DNA of 64,000 nt from positions 180,503-244,502 of the forward strand of contig FJUW01000091.1 in NCBI GenBank assembly GCA_900074885.1, given 5' to 3'. The translations under genes and the position numbers were made by a program. Shown piece after piece: positions 50,674-60,932 of this stretch. Position 1 is the stretch's first letter. Every line of letters starts with the position of its first letter. The DNA is from Rhynchosporium graminicola (taxonomy: Eukaryota; Ascomycota; Leotiomycetes; Helotiales; Ploettnerulaceae). The notes below the pieces were generated by a model. It was given only the letters and a program-made list of their open reading frames with translations, was not told the DNA's origin and made no database searches.

Positions 50674-51022
50674 GCAGTAGTAGTATTAATAATTAACTTT
50701 AGTAACTCGGGATAAGGTATAGGTATCTTAGTGGCGTTCTCGAAATCGTTATTACTATTACTATTAGACTCTAAGTCGTCTTCTTCTTCCTTAATAATTT
50801 TATTCTTAATAGTATTTCTAACGTTCTTCTCTACTAGCGCGCTTTCGCTCTTCTTCTTATTCGTGGGAAATCCGAGTCTATCTAGTACAGAGAGCTCGCG
50901 AGTACTTCGGCGCGGTAGTATATAAGAGGGCCCGCTATAGCTAAAGAGCGCGCTTAAGAGGGACCTAAAGCTTAATCATAACCTATTTAAGAGGGTAAAG
51001 ATTAATATAGCGCGAGGGTAAG
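50674..51022 (-). pseudogene. Gypsy-B fragment, gag-like
   Basis: On the minus strand it keeps an open, charged stretch (TNKKKSESALVEKN, then KIIKEEEDDLESNSN) that resembles a low-complexity gag segment. It follows Gypsy-C directly but is not continuous with the Gypsy-B pol sequence on the other side of Gypsy-C. It is ended by the E1 insertion. Confidence 0.4.
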
Positions 51023-52453
51023 TGTGACAGCGCATAGTATACGTGGCAGATACGGGCCAGTATCGGTGCCTTAGGCATACCCTCCTTATATATATAGAAG
51101 GTGCAGACTCCTTCAGAGCTCTATATCTTTCTGTTTCCTTTATACTAGACTATATAAGATCGCTCTTAGCCTCCCTACTTATTTATTCTTACTTATATAT
51201 CGCTTTAAGTCTTATATTATTATATTAAACAGAAAGATTAAGACCGCCGAGGATAGTATTAAATAATATCTCACTTAGAAAACTCGATTCGGATATACGA
51301 CTTAAAGGGAGCTCTTCGCTAAGTTATCTCTACTTACCTTAGATTTCTGCACTTCGGAATTATACGGAAATAGTTAGTACTCTCTTCAACTTACTAATTC
51401 GATAGTTAGGTTTTTAAAATAGCCGAGATTCCAGAGATCTCTCGGATAGCTAGGAATTTAGACGTAATTCAGCCTCAGAAGCACTAGTATTACTGCGAAG
51501 TCACTCTCGGATACTTCGAAACTCGTTCCTTCGTGTGTACGAAATAAAACAGCAGACGAATTTTAAGTAGAAACTTCTCTATAGGCCCTGATATTTATTA
51601 TCCCCTTACCCGACTTTAACCTTCCGAAAGTAGCTCTAATAGCGAAAAACCTTACTTTTAAGCTAGGACGAAGTAGCTTATTACCCTAGCGGAAATTGCC
51701 GGAATTCGACTCGTAATCCTTATACCCTAGTATAATTTATCCCCCTCGGCAGAATCGACCTCCTTCTACTAGAACCTTTAATTTAATACTTCTTATATCT
51801 ACTTAACTAAGATATCTGACTCTCCTTAATCTTTTAGCTTCTTCAGAATTCGATTTCGACTTTCGCTTCTTCTATAACTTTCAAGTATTCTATTACTTTC
51901 GCTTAGCCTCGCTTACCTAATGCCTCCTAAGAAGGCTCAGCTAGCTCCTACGACTTCACCGGTAAACCCTAGACCTTCGGCAAACTCGATAAATTAATTA
52001 CCGAAAGAACCTACCCTTAAACGCTCTTTAATTGATAATTTATAGACCTCCGGACCGACTTAAAGTTAATTCAGACTGACACTCGACTACGATTGCCCGT
52101 TATCGAAGACAAAGAAGGAGTGATTTGCGTCTTACGCTTTGGATTAATAGTTACTTGGATTTTGTTTAAAATTTAACTTAATTTAACTTACTTTTCTTTT
52201 ATTAGGTTATTTGCCTTTGAAGGCTCGAGGGCCAGCCTTTGTCTTAGAAGGGGGTAATATGACGGCGCATAGTATACGTAGCAGATACGGGCCAGTATCG
52301 ATGCCTTAGGCATCTTATATATATAGAAGATGCAGACTCCTTCAGAGCTCTGTATCTTTCTGTTTCCTTCGTACCAGACTATATAAGATCGCTCTTAGCC
52401 TCCCTACTTGTTTATTCTTGCTTGTATACCGCCTTGAGTCTTGTGTCGTTACA
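51023..52453 (+). mobile_element. E1, non-autonomous LTR element
   Basis: A 1431-bp element: LTRs 51023-51224 (202 bp) and 52258-52453 (196 bp, small deletion), perfect duplication gtaag (51018-51022, 52454-52458), primer-site side after the left LTR and polypurine tract agaagggggtaa before the right LTR. Its internal ~1.0 kb has no pol. There is one short decayed frame (ATG at 51920, 67 codons with four or more RIP-type stops, starting MPPKKAQLAPTTSPVNP). The 3' half of its LTR and about 50 bp after it match Gypsy-1, the likely source of the replication machinery. It has the size of a TRIM or small LARD element. Confidence 0.82.
51920..52123 (+). pseudogene. Short decayed ORF inside E1
   Basis: 67 codons from ATG 51920 to TGA 52121-52123, reading MPPKKAQLAPTTSPVNPRPS and later RLTLDYDCPLSKTKKE, with TAA/TAG codons consistent with RIP. 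No domain recognised; it might be a relic of a gag start. E2 lacks the corresponding sequence. Confidence 0.35.
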
Positions 52454-52976
52454 GTAAGCACGTTCTTAAAGTCCCTTAGTAGAGTATATATTAAGGTATC
52501 AGAAGGTTACTAATTAAGTTCACTTTAGATTCCTTTTACGATAACTTACTTCGGATCACTTCTTATATATATATATAAGGTCGTAATCGTAGGAGGGAGC
52601 TTCGTAAAGGTCGTAGAGGTTCGTAGAAGTCGCGATATTTTAGGAGAGTTTAAGGTCGAGGATACGTAAGACTAAGCACGAGGATACGCGGGGCGCGAGG
52701 CTAGAGGTAAGGCTAAAGGCGAGGCTAAAGGCATAAAATTATCGCAATAGGGTTTTTTAGTAAGAATTATACTATAGAAGTAGTACTAATTAAGGGAGGG
52801 AGTTCAGCTTTCTCTGAAATACCCTACTCTTAAGGTATAGAAGTAGACAGCGCGTATAGTCGAAGTTATCGAGTACAGGTAGGGTAGAAGTCGTAGAAGT
52901 CGTACTGAGAAAGTAGTACTAGCTTTAATACTTCTAAATAGATATTACTACTTCCTAGCGAGGTAATTAATCTTTT
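52454..52976 (-). other. Gypsy-B leader or gag-proximal fragment
   Basis: Sequence between E1 and Copia-F belonging to Gypsy-B by position (next to its 5' LTR on the minus strand). Contains tandem-like ggtcgtagaggttcgtagaagtcg and gaggctaaaggc repeats (about 52588-52735). No motif recognised. Confidence 0.4.
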
Positions 52977-53213
52977 TATTAGAATAGTTAGTATTCAGCG
53001 CAGTATCACGTAGCAACCTAATCGGGACTAGAGCTAGTGCATAGGCCCGGATATTAAAGAATATCCGGGATATATTATAGATAGAGAATAGTTATACTCG
53101 AGTAGTTAAGTTACTTAATAAAGATAATAGTCTAACTTACTAGTATCTAATTCCTCTATGAATATTGCCTCTGTCCCTATAGGTATACGAGAATAAGGAT
53201 ATTCCTTTGAATA
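52977..53213 (+). repeat. Copia-F 5' LTR
   Basis: 237 bp starting tattagaatag and ending cctttgaata; pairs with 60464-60700. Confidence 0.87.
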
Positions 53214-56200
53214 AGTTATAAGCCCCGGTAGAACGTAACTTCGAATCGACGAAAGTAAGGCGATCGATTTAAGCTCCGATAAGTAAGATAGGGGTATTCT
53301 AGTTAATATAAGAAGACTAAAGAGCTAAGTAAGAGTGCTAATAATTAACGAAAGTAAGGCGATCGATTAAAATCCCTAATATATAAGATAAGGGTATTCT
53401 AGTTAAAGTAAGAAGACTAAAGGGCTATATAAGAGCGCTAATAATAACCGGAGAGCTATAAGTAAGAAGGCTTTTAATACTAATTATACGACTCGTAGAC
53501 TCTAGAGGGAGATCTATAATAATAATCCGAGGATAATAAGAAAGACTATTTCTTATAAAAATAACCGCACGACTTGTAGACTTCAGAGGAAACTCTATAA
53601 CTATAAAGTCGAGTAGTAAGTAAGTAAGCTACTCGTAACCCTTAAACCGAGTATAGCCTCTATATAAGCTAATAGCTAATAAAAGATAAATATCTACTAA
53701 CTATATATATATATCGAGTTAACTATAAGTTAACTTATAGAAAATCCAGTCGAACGTATCGAGTACTGCGCGATAACTATAGGATAAAATAGGGAAAGAT
53801 AATAAGCTACTAATCTTAAGCTATAAGAACTATAACGAATAGTTTCTACGAGCTAAAGTTAAGATTAAGGGAAAGAGTATATTCTATATAATAGATACTA
53901 GTAAGGTTAACTTTACTTAGATAACTCGAGACGGAATAAAAGGTAAAAGTATACTAGAGACTATCTCCGAAAGCATACTATTAGTATTAACTATAGATAA
54001 TCTTATAAGCGATTTCAAGAGGCTCGATAGAATATAGAATCTAGAGAAAGCTAAGAAATAGGTATCCGACGACTCGAAGGCCCTGGATATTATAGTCGAA
54101 GGACTTAGTAATAATAATATTATATTACTTAATAAGTATGATTTAGTAAGAGTATTATAGACTAAACTAAAGGTTAAATATAATAGAACGAACTTGTTAA
54201 TAGCGAATATATATATAATAAAAATTCAGACTTTTATATTTAATAAGGATAATAGGATAGATAGATCGTAGCGAAACCTGAAGGAATACTATAGGAAGCT
54301 TATTACTATTAACGCAGAAATAAGAAAATCATATTCTAATAAGGCTCTTTTCTACTTACTTACTTTATCGCTCCGAAAGCAAGGTTATTATACTACCTTC
54401 CTTAAAAGCCTTAGATTATAGCTTATAATTACTACCGATAAAAAGGTGAAAGCCTTAGAAGAGTATAAATTAATATTATAAGACCTCGGCACTAAGAGTA
54501 ATAACTATAGTAAAGAAAGGGTATATATAGTATAGAAATAATATAAGTAGGTATATTATTACCCGAAGTATTATTCTCGAGAGAATAGTAGTTTATTAAA
54601 CTAAAGTATAATAAGTATTTCTCGTGAGTATTTCTACTATAGATCTAGTAATTACTTTATTACTAACTACGAATTCCAGACTATAAGCAGAGAGTATACT
54701 AAGAACTTCTATTTAGAAAAAGAAAGGAAGAAGTATAGTAAACTAACTTATAAGACTAAATTATAAGTTAAAGATAAGAAATCTTAATCTTCCTAAATAG
54801 GTAAAAACGAACGCTCTACTAAGCTAAAATCTAGAGACTCGCGATATAAGAAAAGAGGATACGCTACTATCGCAGAATCTAATTCAGATACTAATAAGAA
54901 ATCAGAAGACTCTAGAAGAGATATAAGTAAATTATCTAGTTCTAATAATAATACTATAAAGAAAGTTATATTATTAAAAGAATTAATAAGTAAGAGTATT
55001 CCTAAAGACTAATTAGTCGATATAAGCGTAAGTTTATCTATAACTAACTAACTCTACTTATTTAGGGAATTAAGACTAATATCTAAAGTCTATATATAAG
55101 TAAGGGGAGGAATACTATCTTCTCGTATACGAGGAATAGCGCTAGTTAAAGCTATAGATAGAACTTCCTATTATTTAGATAATATACTCTTTATTTCTAA
55201 ACTAGGTATTAATTTAATCTCTATAAAGAAACTCTATAAAGGTAATTACCTCGGAAAGTTCGATAATAAAAGTATCTAGATTATAAAAAGTAATAAGAAA
55301 GTCTTAAAAGCGATATAATCTTAAGGCTTATATATTATAAAATATATCTCAAGAGCCTTTAATAAATAAGTAATTAGTAATAAATAAGTTAACTATAGCT
55401 AATATAAATAGCTAGCGTATAAGCTAAAAGTACTTCCAGCTGCCGAAGCAGACGAGAATACTATAGATAACTAGGATAACGCAGAAGGAAAGGAGCTCGA
55501 ACGATACTTTAAGTACTATTAATAATTTATATACCTTAGACTTAATAAGATTCGGAACTTATATAAAGTAACTATACTCTAGAAGAGAATTAAGATCCCT
55601 AAGGATCTAAATATCTAAAATATATATACTCTTATAAAAATAAAGAAAAGAATTCTAAAGTAACTAAATCTCTAGATTAATAAGATCCTAAATCTAGTAT
55701 AATTCGATATCGCTAGACTATTTCCGCTTATAATATAGGGAAACTACTACTTTCTAATAATTATCGATATCTATTCTTAACGAGATTAGGTAATTCTACT
55801 GAAAGCTAAGAGTAATATATACTAGGCACTTAAGGACTAGAAAGTTAGAGTTAAGCTATAATCCGGAAAGAAGATTAAACGCGCGAGATCTGATAATATA
55901 CCGGAATTACTAAAAGTTATCTCTAATTAGAAAGCTAAAGATAGAATATTAGTATAGTTAATAACTATTATATTATTATATTAGAATAGACCTGCTGAAA
56001 GATTAATTTAGACCGTAGAATTCGATATATATATAATACTTAAAGAAGTATAGCTACTATTAGAATTTTAGGATAAAGCCGCTGAAGCTAATTCGTATAT
56101 AAGAAACTGTATTACTACTAGACTAATAATTAATAATTAAAAGACTTATCCTATAAAGGCCTTTACTAGAGAAATACTATTAATCGACTATATTCGCAAA

Positions 56201-56979
56201 TAAGAGAATAAATACTTTTATTATATAAATAAGAAAACTATCCCTGTAAGCGAGTGTCACGATAAGCTTATTAACCCTAGTAAAGTCGGGATCTTTATAG
56301 GATATTCGGAAAACATAACTAAGTACTTTAAAGTTTACTCTCCCGAAGGAGGCTTAATAATTATAATAAGTAGAGTTATTATTAAGGAAAGTAATAATAG
56401 AGGATTAGTTAACCTAAGACTTCGGAATTACGTAGCTAAGTTATAAGGAACTATAAATATCGCTTTAGATAGAAGAGCTCGCGAGAGACCTAGAGTACCT
56501 AAGGAAATTAGTAAAGAGGTTAATATAATAGAAAACTTATAAGTAGAAATACTTCCGTTTATTCTACTAATAAATATCCTAAGCTTTACCGAAGAGGATA
56601 TACTAGATTATATTCCTAAGATCGTCTTACTAGATAAGATACTAGAAGATAACCTAAAGACTATATAAGATAGACCTATAAACGTACTAGTATTAGCATA
56701 ATCGACTTATAAGTCTATTTTACTAGTTAGAATACTAAGATTAGCAGAACTAACCTTAGAGTATTAGGATAACTCTACTAAAGTAACGCTAATAGATTAC
56801 TAGATATAAGATTTAATCCCTAAGGCTTTAGATCAAGATTTGGAATCGACGAATAGAGTACTTATAGATACTCTTATAGATAGAACTCCTACTACTTAAG
56901 TTAATTATAATTAACTTAATTAATCTATAAATAACTAAGAGGCACTTAGGTACTTTACTTAAGCTAGGAAAAGAGTAGG

Positions 56980-58688
56980 TGTGACGGCGCATGGTATACG
57001 TGGCAGATACGGGCTAGTATCGGTGCCTTAGGCATACCCTCCTTATATATATAGAAGGTGTAGACTCCTTTAGAGCTCTGCATCTTTCTGTTTCCTTCGT
57101 ACTAGACTATATAAGATCGCTCTTAGCCTCCCTACTTGTTTATTCTTACTTATATACCGCCTTAAGTCTTATGTCGTTATATTAAATAGAAAGATCAAGA
57201 CCGCCGGGGATAGTATTAAATAATATCTTACCTAGAAAACTCGATTCGCACGTACGATTACTAGGGAGCTCTTCGCTGAGTTATCTCTACTTACTTTAGA
57301 TTTTCGGAATTATACGGAAATAGTTAGTACTATTAATTACGAATTCGATAGTTAGGTTTTCAAAAGAGCCGAGATTCTAGAGATCTCTCGGATAGCTAGG
57401 AATTTGAACGTAATTCAGCCTCAGAAGCACTAGTATTACTGCGAAGTTACTCTCGGATACTTCGAAACTCGTTCCTTCGTGCGTACGAAGTAAAACAGCA
57501 GACGAATTTTAGGTAGAAACTTCCCTATAGGCTCTAATATTTATTATCCTCTTACTTGATTTTAACCTTCCGAAAGTAGCTCTAATAGCGAAAAACCTTG
57601 CTTTTAAACTAGGATAAAGTAGCTTATTACTTTAGCGGAAATTGCCGGAATCCGACTCGTAACCCTTATACTCCGGTATAATTTATTACTCTCAGCAGAA
57701 TCGACCTCCTTCTACTAGAAAAGAACCTTTATCTCCTCACCCGACTTTAACCTTCCGAAAGCAGCTCTAATAGCGAAAAACCTTACTTTTAGGCTAGGAC
57801 GAAGTAGCTTATTACCCTAGCGGAAATTGCCGGAATCCGACTCGTAACCCCTATATCCCGGTATAATTTATTACCCTCAGCAGAATCGACCTCCTTCTAC
57901 TAGAAAAGAACCTTTATCTCCTCACCTGACTTTAACCTTCCGAAAGCAGCTCTAATAGCGAAAAACCTTACTTTTAAGCTAGGACGAAGTAGCTTATTAC
58001 CCTAGCGGAAATTATCGGAATTCGACTTGTAATCCCTATGCCCCGGTATAATTTGTCCCCCTCGGCAGAATCGACCTCCCTCTATCAGGACCTTTAATTT
58101 AATACTTTCTATATCTACTTAACGAAGATATCTAACTCTCCTTAATCTTTTAGCTTCTTTGGAATTCGATTTGGACTTTCGTTTCTTTCGTAACCTTCAA
58201 GTGTTTTAATCACTCGCTTAGCCTCGCTTATTCAGTAAAACTCGGTATTATAATTACTAACGGAACCTACTTTAGAATCGCAATTTCGCTCTAATCGTAG
58301 TAATATCACCGGAGATTGCGTTTCCCTCTGCAGAAGAGATGATCTCGGTACTGAATTAGTATCTACGGTTTCGGTTTGATAGAATAATTAGAGGTTATTG
58401 TATTTAACTACGTTTTATACCTACTTTATTTCCTTTATTCGATTCTTTAAGGCTCGAGGGCGAGCCTTTATCTTAGAAGGGGGTAATATGACGGCGCATA
58501 GTATACGTGGCAGATACGGGCAAGTATCGGTACCTTAAGAATACCCTCCTTATATATATAGAAGGTGCAGACTCCTTCAGAGCTCTGTATCTTTCTGTTT
58601 CCTTCGTACTAGACTATATAAGATCGCTCTTAGCCTCCCTACTTGTTTATTCTTGCTTGTATACCGCCTTGAGTCTTGTGTCGTTACA
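56980..58688 (+). mobile_element. E2, non-autonomous LTR element
   Basis: A 1709-bp relative of E1: LTRs 56980-57181 and 58487-58688 (202 bp each), perfect duplication gtagg (56975-56979, 58689-58693), and the same polypurine tract agaagggggtaa. Its interior carries three tandem copies of a 185-bp unit that is single in E1, and lacks E1's short frame. No pol. Inserted between the integrase and reverse-transcriptase regions of Copia-F. Confidence 0.85.
57558..58110 (+). repeat. Three tandem copies of a 185-bp unit inside E2
   Basis: Units begin gactttaaccttccg at 57558, 57743 and 57928, spacing 185 each. E1 has one corresponding unit (about 51608-51785). The third unit diverges at its end into the shared downstream sequence. 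Confidence 0.8.
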
Positions 58689-60463
58689 GTAGGATTAGAA
58701 CTAGAAGACTAAGGGAAAGCTAAGAGGATCCGAGCTATAATTGCGAAAATACTACTAAAAGGATAACTAGTATAAACTAACTAGAAAGACTTATCTATAA
58801 GGGATAAATAGATAAGTAATAAGATCGAGATTACTCTTATAGCTATAGAAATCGCAGGTATTAAGATCCTAAAGAAATATAAAGAAGTAATAACTAGCTT
58901 ATAGATAAAGCAGTAGATAGTCGCTATATCTGAGAAGATACTATCTCTATATATAAATAAGATATTCTAAGAAGTTATTATATTAGAGGGATTAAACCTA
59001 GTATCCTATAAATAGGTCTATATAGTAAAGACTATAGTAAGCGGGAATATAGAGCGATATAAAGCTCGCTTAGTCGTAAGAGGATTTAGCTAAGTATACG
59101 AGCTCGATTACGACTAAATATTCGCGCTAATAGTTAGGATAGATACGCTAAGGCTTTTCTTAGCTATAGTCGCTAAAGAGGATCTAGAATACTAATAATA
59201 TAATATTAAGAATATATTTATAGAGTTAGAACTTAAGGAGGATATATTCTTAAAAGTTCCGGAAGGGATTAAAGTTAAGAATAGTTACGTATAGTAAGCG
59301 TTAAAAAGCTTATATAGACTAAAGTAAGTAGTAAGAGACTAGAATAGGCTTATAAAGGCAGAACTATTAGAATAGGGATTTCGATAGAGTATTATTAACT
59401 TATATATATTCACGTATAAGGAAAACTCAGTTAAGCTTCTTATATATATTAATAATATTATAGCGAGCGCTAAGAAGAAAGTGGAGCTAGACTAGTTTTA
59501 TATGAAACTTTCTAGGAGATTTAAAGCTAAGAATCTAGAGGAGATAGAGAAGATTCTTAGAGCTAGAGTTACCTGCGATAGACTATCTAGAGTCCTTGAA
59601 ATCGACTAAGAATAATATCTACTTAGTGTACTTAATAAGTTTAGTATTACCTAAGAAACCTTTAAACTAAAACAGATACTAATAATAAGCTACGAGAACC
59701 TTTATCCCGCGAGTAGTAATAACGAAAGGATTAACGTAAACGAATACTAGTAAGCTATTAGAAGCTTAATATACGTAATAATCTTTATAAGACTAGATAT
59801 TACTTTTATCTTTAGAAAGCTTAGTTAATTTATAAGCGATCTAGCTAAGTACTATAGATACGCTCTGAAAGCGCTACTATAGTACTTAAAGTTAACTATT
59901 AAGATAAGAATTCGCTACGGACTAAAGGGAGAATATAATACTGCAGTTCTCTACTCTAATATAGACTAAGTAAGTAATAAGATCGACCGGAAAAGTATCT
60001 CTAGAAGTATATTAGTATTCTATAATAAACTATTCTCTTAGTTAAGTAAGAAGTAGCGCTCTATTACTATATCGAGCTGCGAATCAGAATATATAATACT
60101 TATAAACTACGTAAAGTAAGGCTAATAGTTTATATAAGTACTACGAGATCTAGGATACTCTTATTTTATTAAGGAAGACTCTAGACTAGTATAGATATTC
60201 GGAGATAACTAAGGAGTAATTGCCTTAACTAAGAATACTTACTTAAATAAACGCTCGAAGCATATCGATATCGCTTATTACTTTATACGCGACTTAGCGG
60301 AAACTAGGAGCTTTAAAGTCGACTATATCCTAATAATAGAAATAGTCGCTGATAGAATAATAAAGCCACTCGAACAAGTAGTATTTGAAAAGTTCAAAGG
60401 CTAAATAGGACTTATAGAGGACTTATAGGTAATAAGGTAATCGTGATATACTCTAAGGAGGAG

Positions 60464-60700
60464 TATTAGAATAGTTAGTATTTAGCGTAGTATCACGTAG
60501 TAACCTAATCGGGACTAGAGCTAGTATATAGGCCCGGATATTAAAGAATATCCGGGATATATTATAGATAGAGAATAGTTATACTCGAGTAATCAAGTTA
60601 CTTAATAAAGATAATAGTCTAACTTACTAGCGTCTAATTCCTTTATGAATATTACTCCTGTCCCTATAGGTATACGAGAATAGGGATATTCCTTTGAATA
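60464..60700 (+). repeat. Copia-F 3' LTR
   Basis: 237 bp copy of 52977-53213, followed by ctttt. Confidence 0.87.
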
Positions 60701-60709
60701 CTTTTCTTA

Positions 60710-60928
60710 TATTATAGCAGAGTATAGAGAGTAATAATATAACTTATATTCGCCCTTAGGGGGTACGCGTAGTAAGAAGAAGAAAAGATAAGGAGAAGAG
60801 GTTCTACTCTCGACTCCTTCCTTAAGGTATAGCCGTAGGGCTATACTGACTAATCTGCCGCGGTTGCTAAGGCTCGCTTACCCCGTCTTGCCTGGAGGCC
60901 TGAGGCTCCTCACGTACAGGTCGTGATA
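60710..60928 (-). repeat. Gypsy-B LTR, right
   Basis: 219 bp starting tattatagcag and ending tcgtgata; pairs with 33810-34028 with only transitions plus rare other changes. Confidence 0.85.
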
Positions 60929-60932
60929 TTAA

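Larger units (their letters stand above)
53214..60463 (+). pseudogene. Copia-F gag-pol remnant
   Basis: Degraded single polyprotein interrupted by E2 (56980-58688). Integrase motifs lie left of E2 and reverse transcriptase/RNase H right of it. The catalytic YVDD became YINN through two G-to-A changes. Stops are TAG or TAA at former Gln/Trp codons. Confidence 0.8.
52977..60700 (+). mobile_element. Copia-F, Ty1/Copia LTR retrotransposon containing E2
   Basis: LTRs of 237 bp (52977-53213 and 60464-60700) and a perfect duplication ctttt (52972-52976, 60701-60705). Plus orientation, polypurine tract aaggagga before the right LTR. Domain order is Copia-type: integrase core (YYFLIIIDIYS, KRARSDN, GIFIGYSEN; about 55735-56350) comes before reverse transcriptase (LKEDIFLKVPEGIKVK, active site YINNI for YVDDI; about 59150-59500) and RNase H (SKHIDIAYYFIRDL; about 60250-60400). 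Net length without E2 is about 6.0 kb. It is RIP-mutated in every frame and lies nine bases from the Gypsy-B right LTR. Confidence 0.9.
33810..60928 (-). mobile_element. Gypsy-B, internally deleted LTR retrotransposon hosting four others
   Basis: Identical-length 219-bp LTRs (33810-34028 and 60710-60928) with flanks ctaac (33805-33809) and ttaac (60929-60933), a 5-bp duplication differing by one transition. The C-rich tract after the left LTR shows minus orientation. Subtracting C, E1 and F leaves only about 3.8 kb. RNase H is present at about 36300-36480 (KTDSSNRVVAS on the minus strand), and reading leftwards on the plus-strand map the integrase side follows. The expected reverse transcriptase to the right of 36535 is missing. 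The parts beyond Gypsy-C (50674-51022, 52454-52976) look like gag or leader. Confidence 0.75.

Noticed and set aside
36600..50700. Spaced similar sequences as a possible CRISPR-like or satellite array
   Set aside because: The four similar blocks are the LTR pairs of two nested retrotransposons, with polypurine tracts and, for D, a target duplication.
51043..51228. 61-codon ORFs at 51043 and 58507 with similar sequence, as a small gene family
   Set aside because: They are LTR sequence of E1 and E2 read by chance in one frame.
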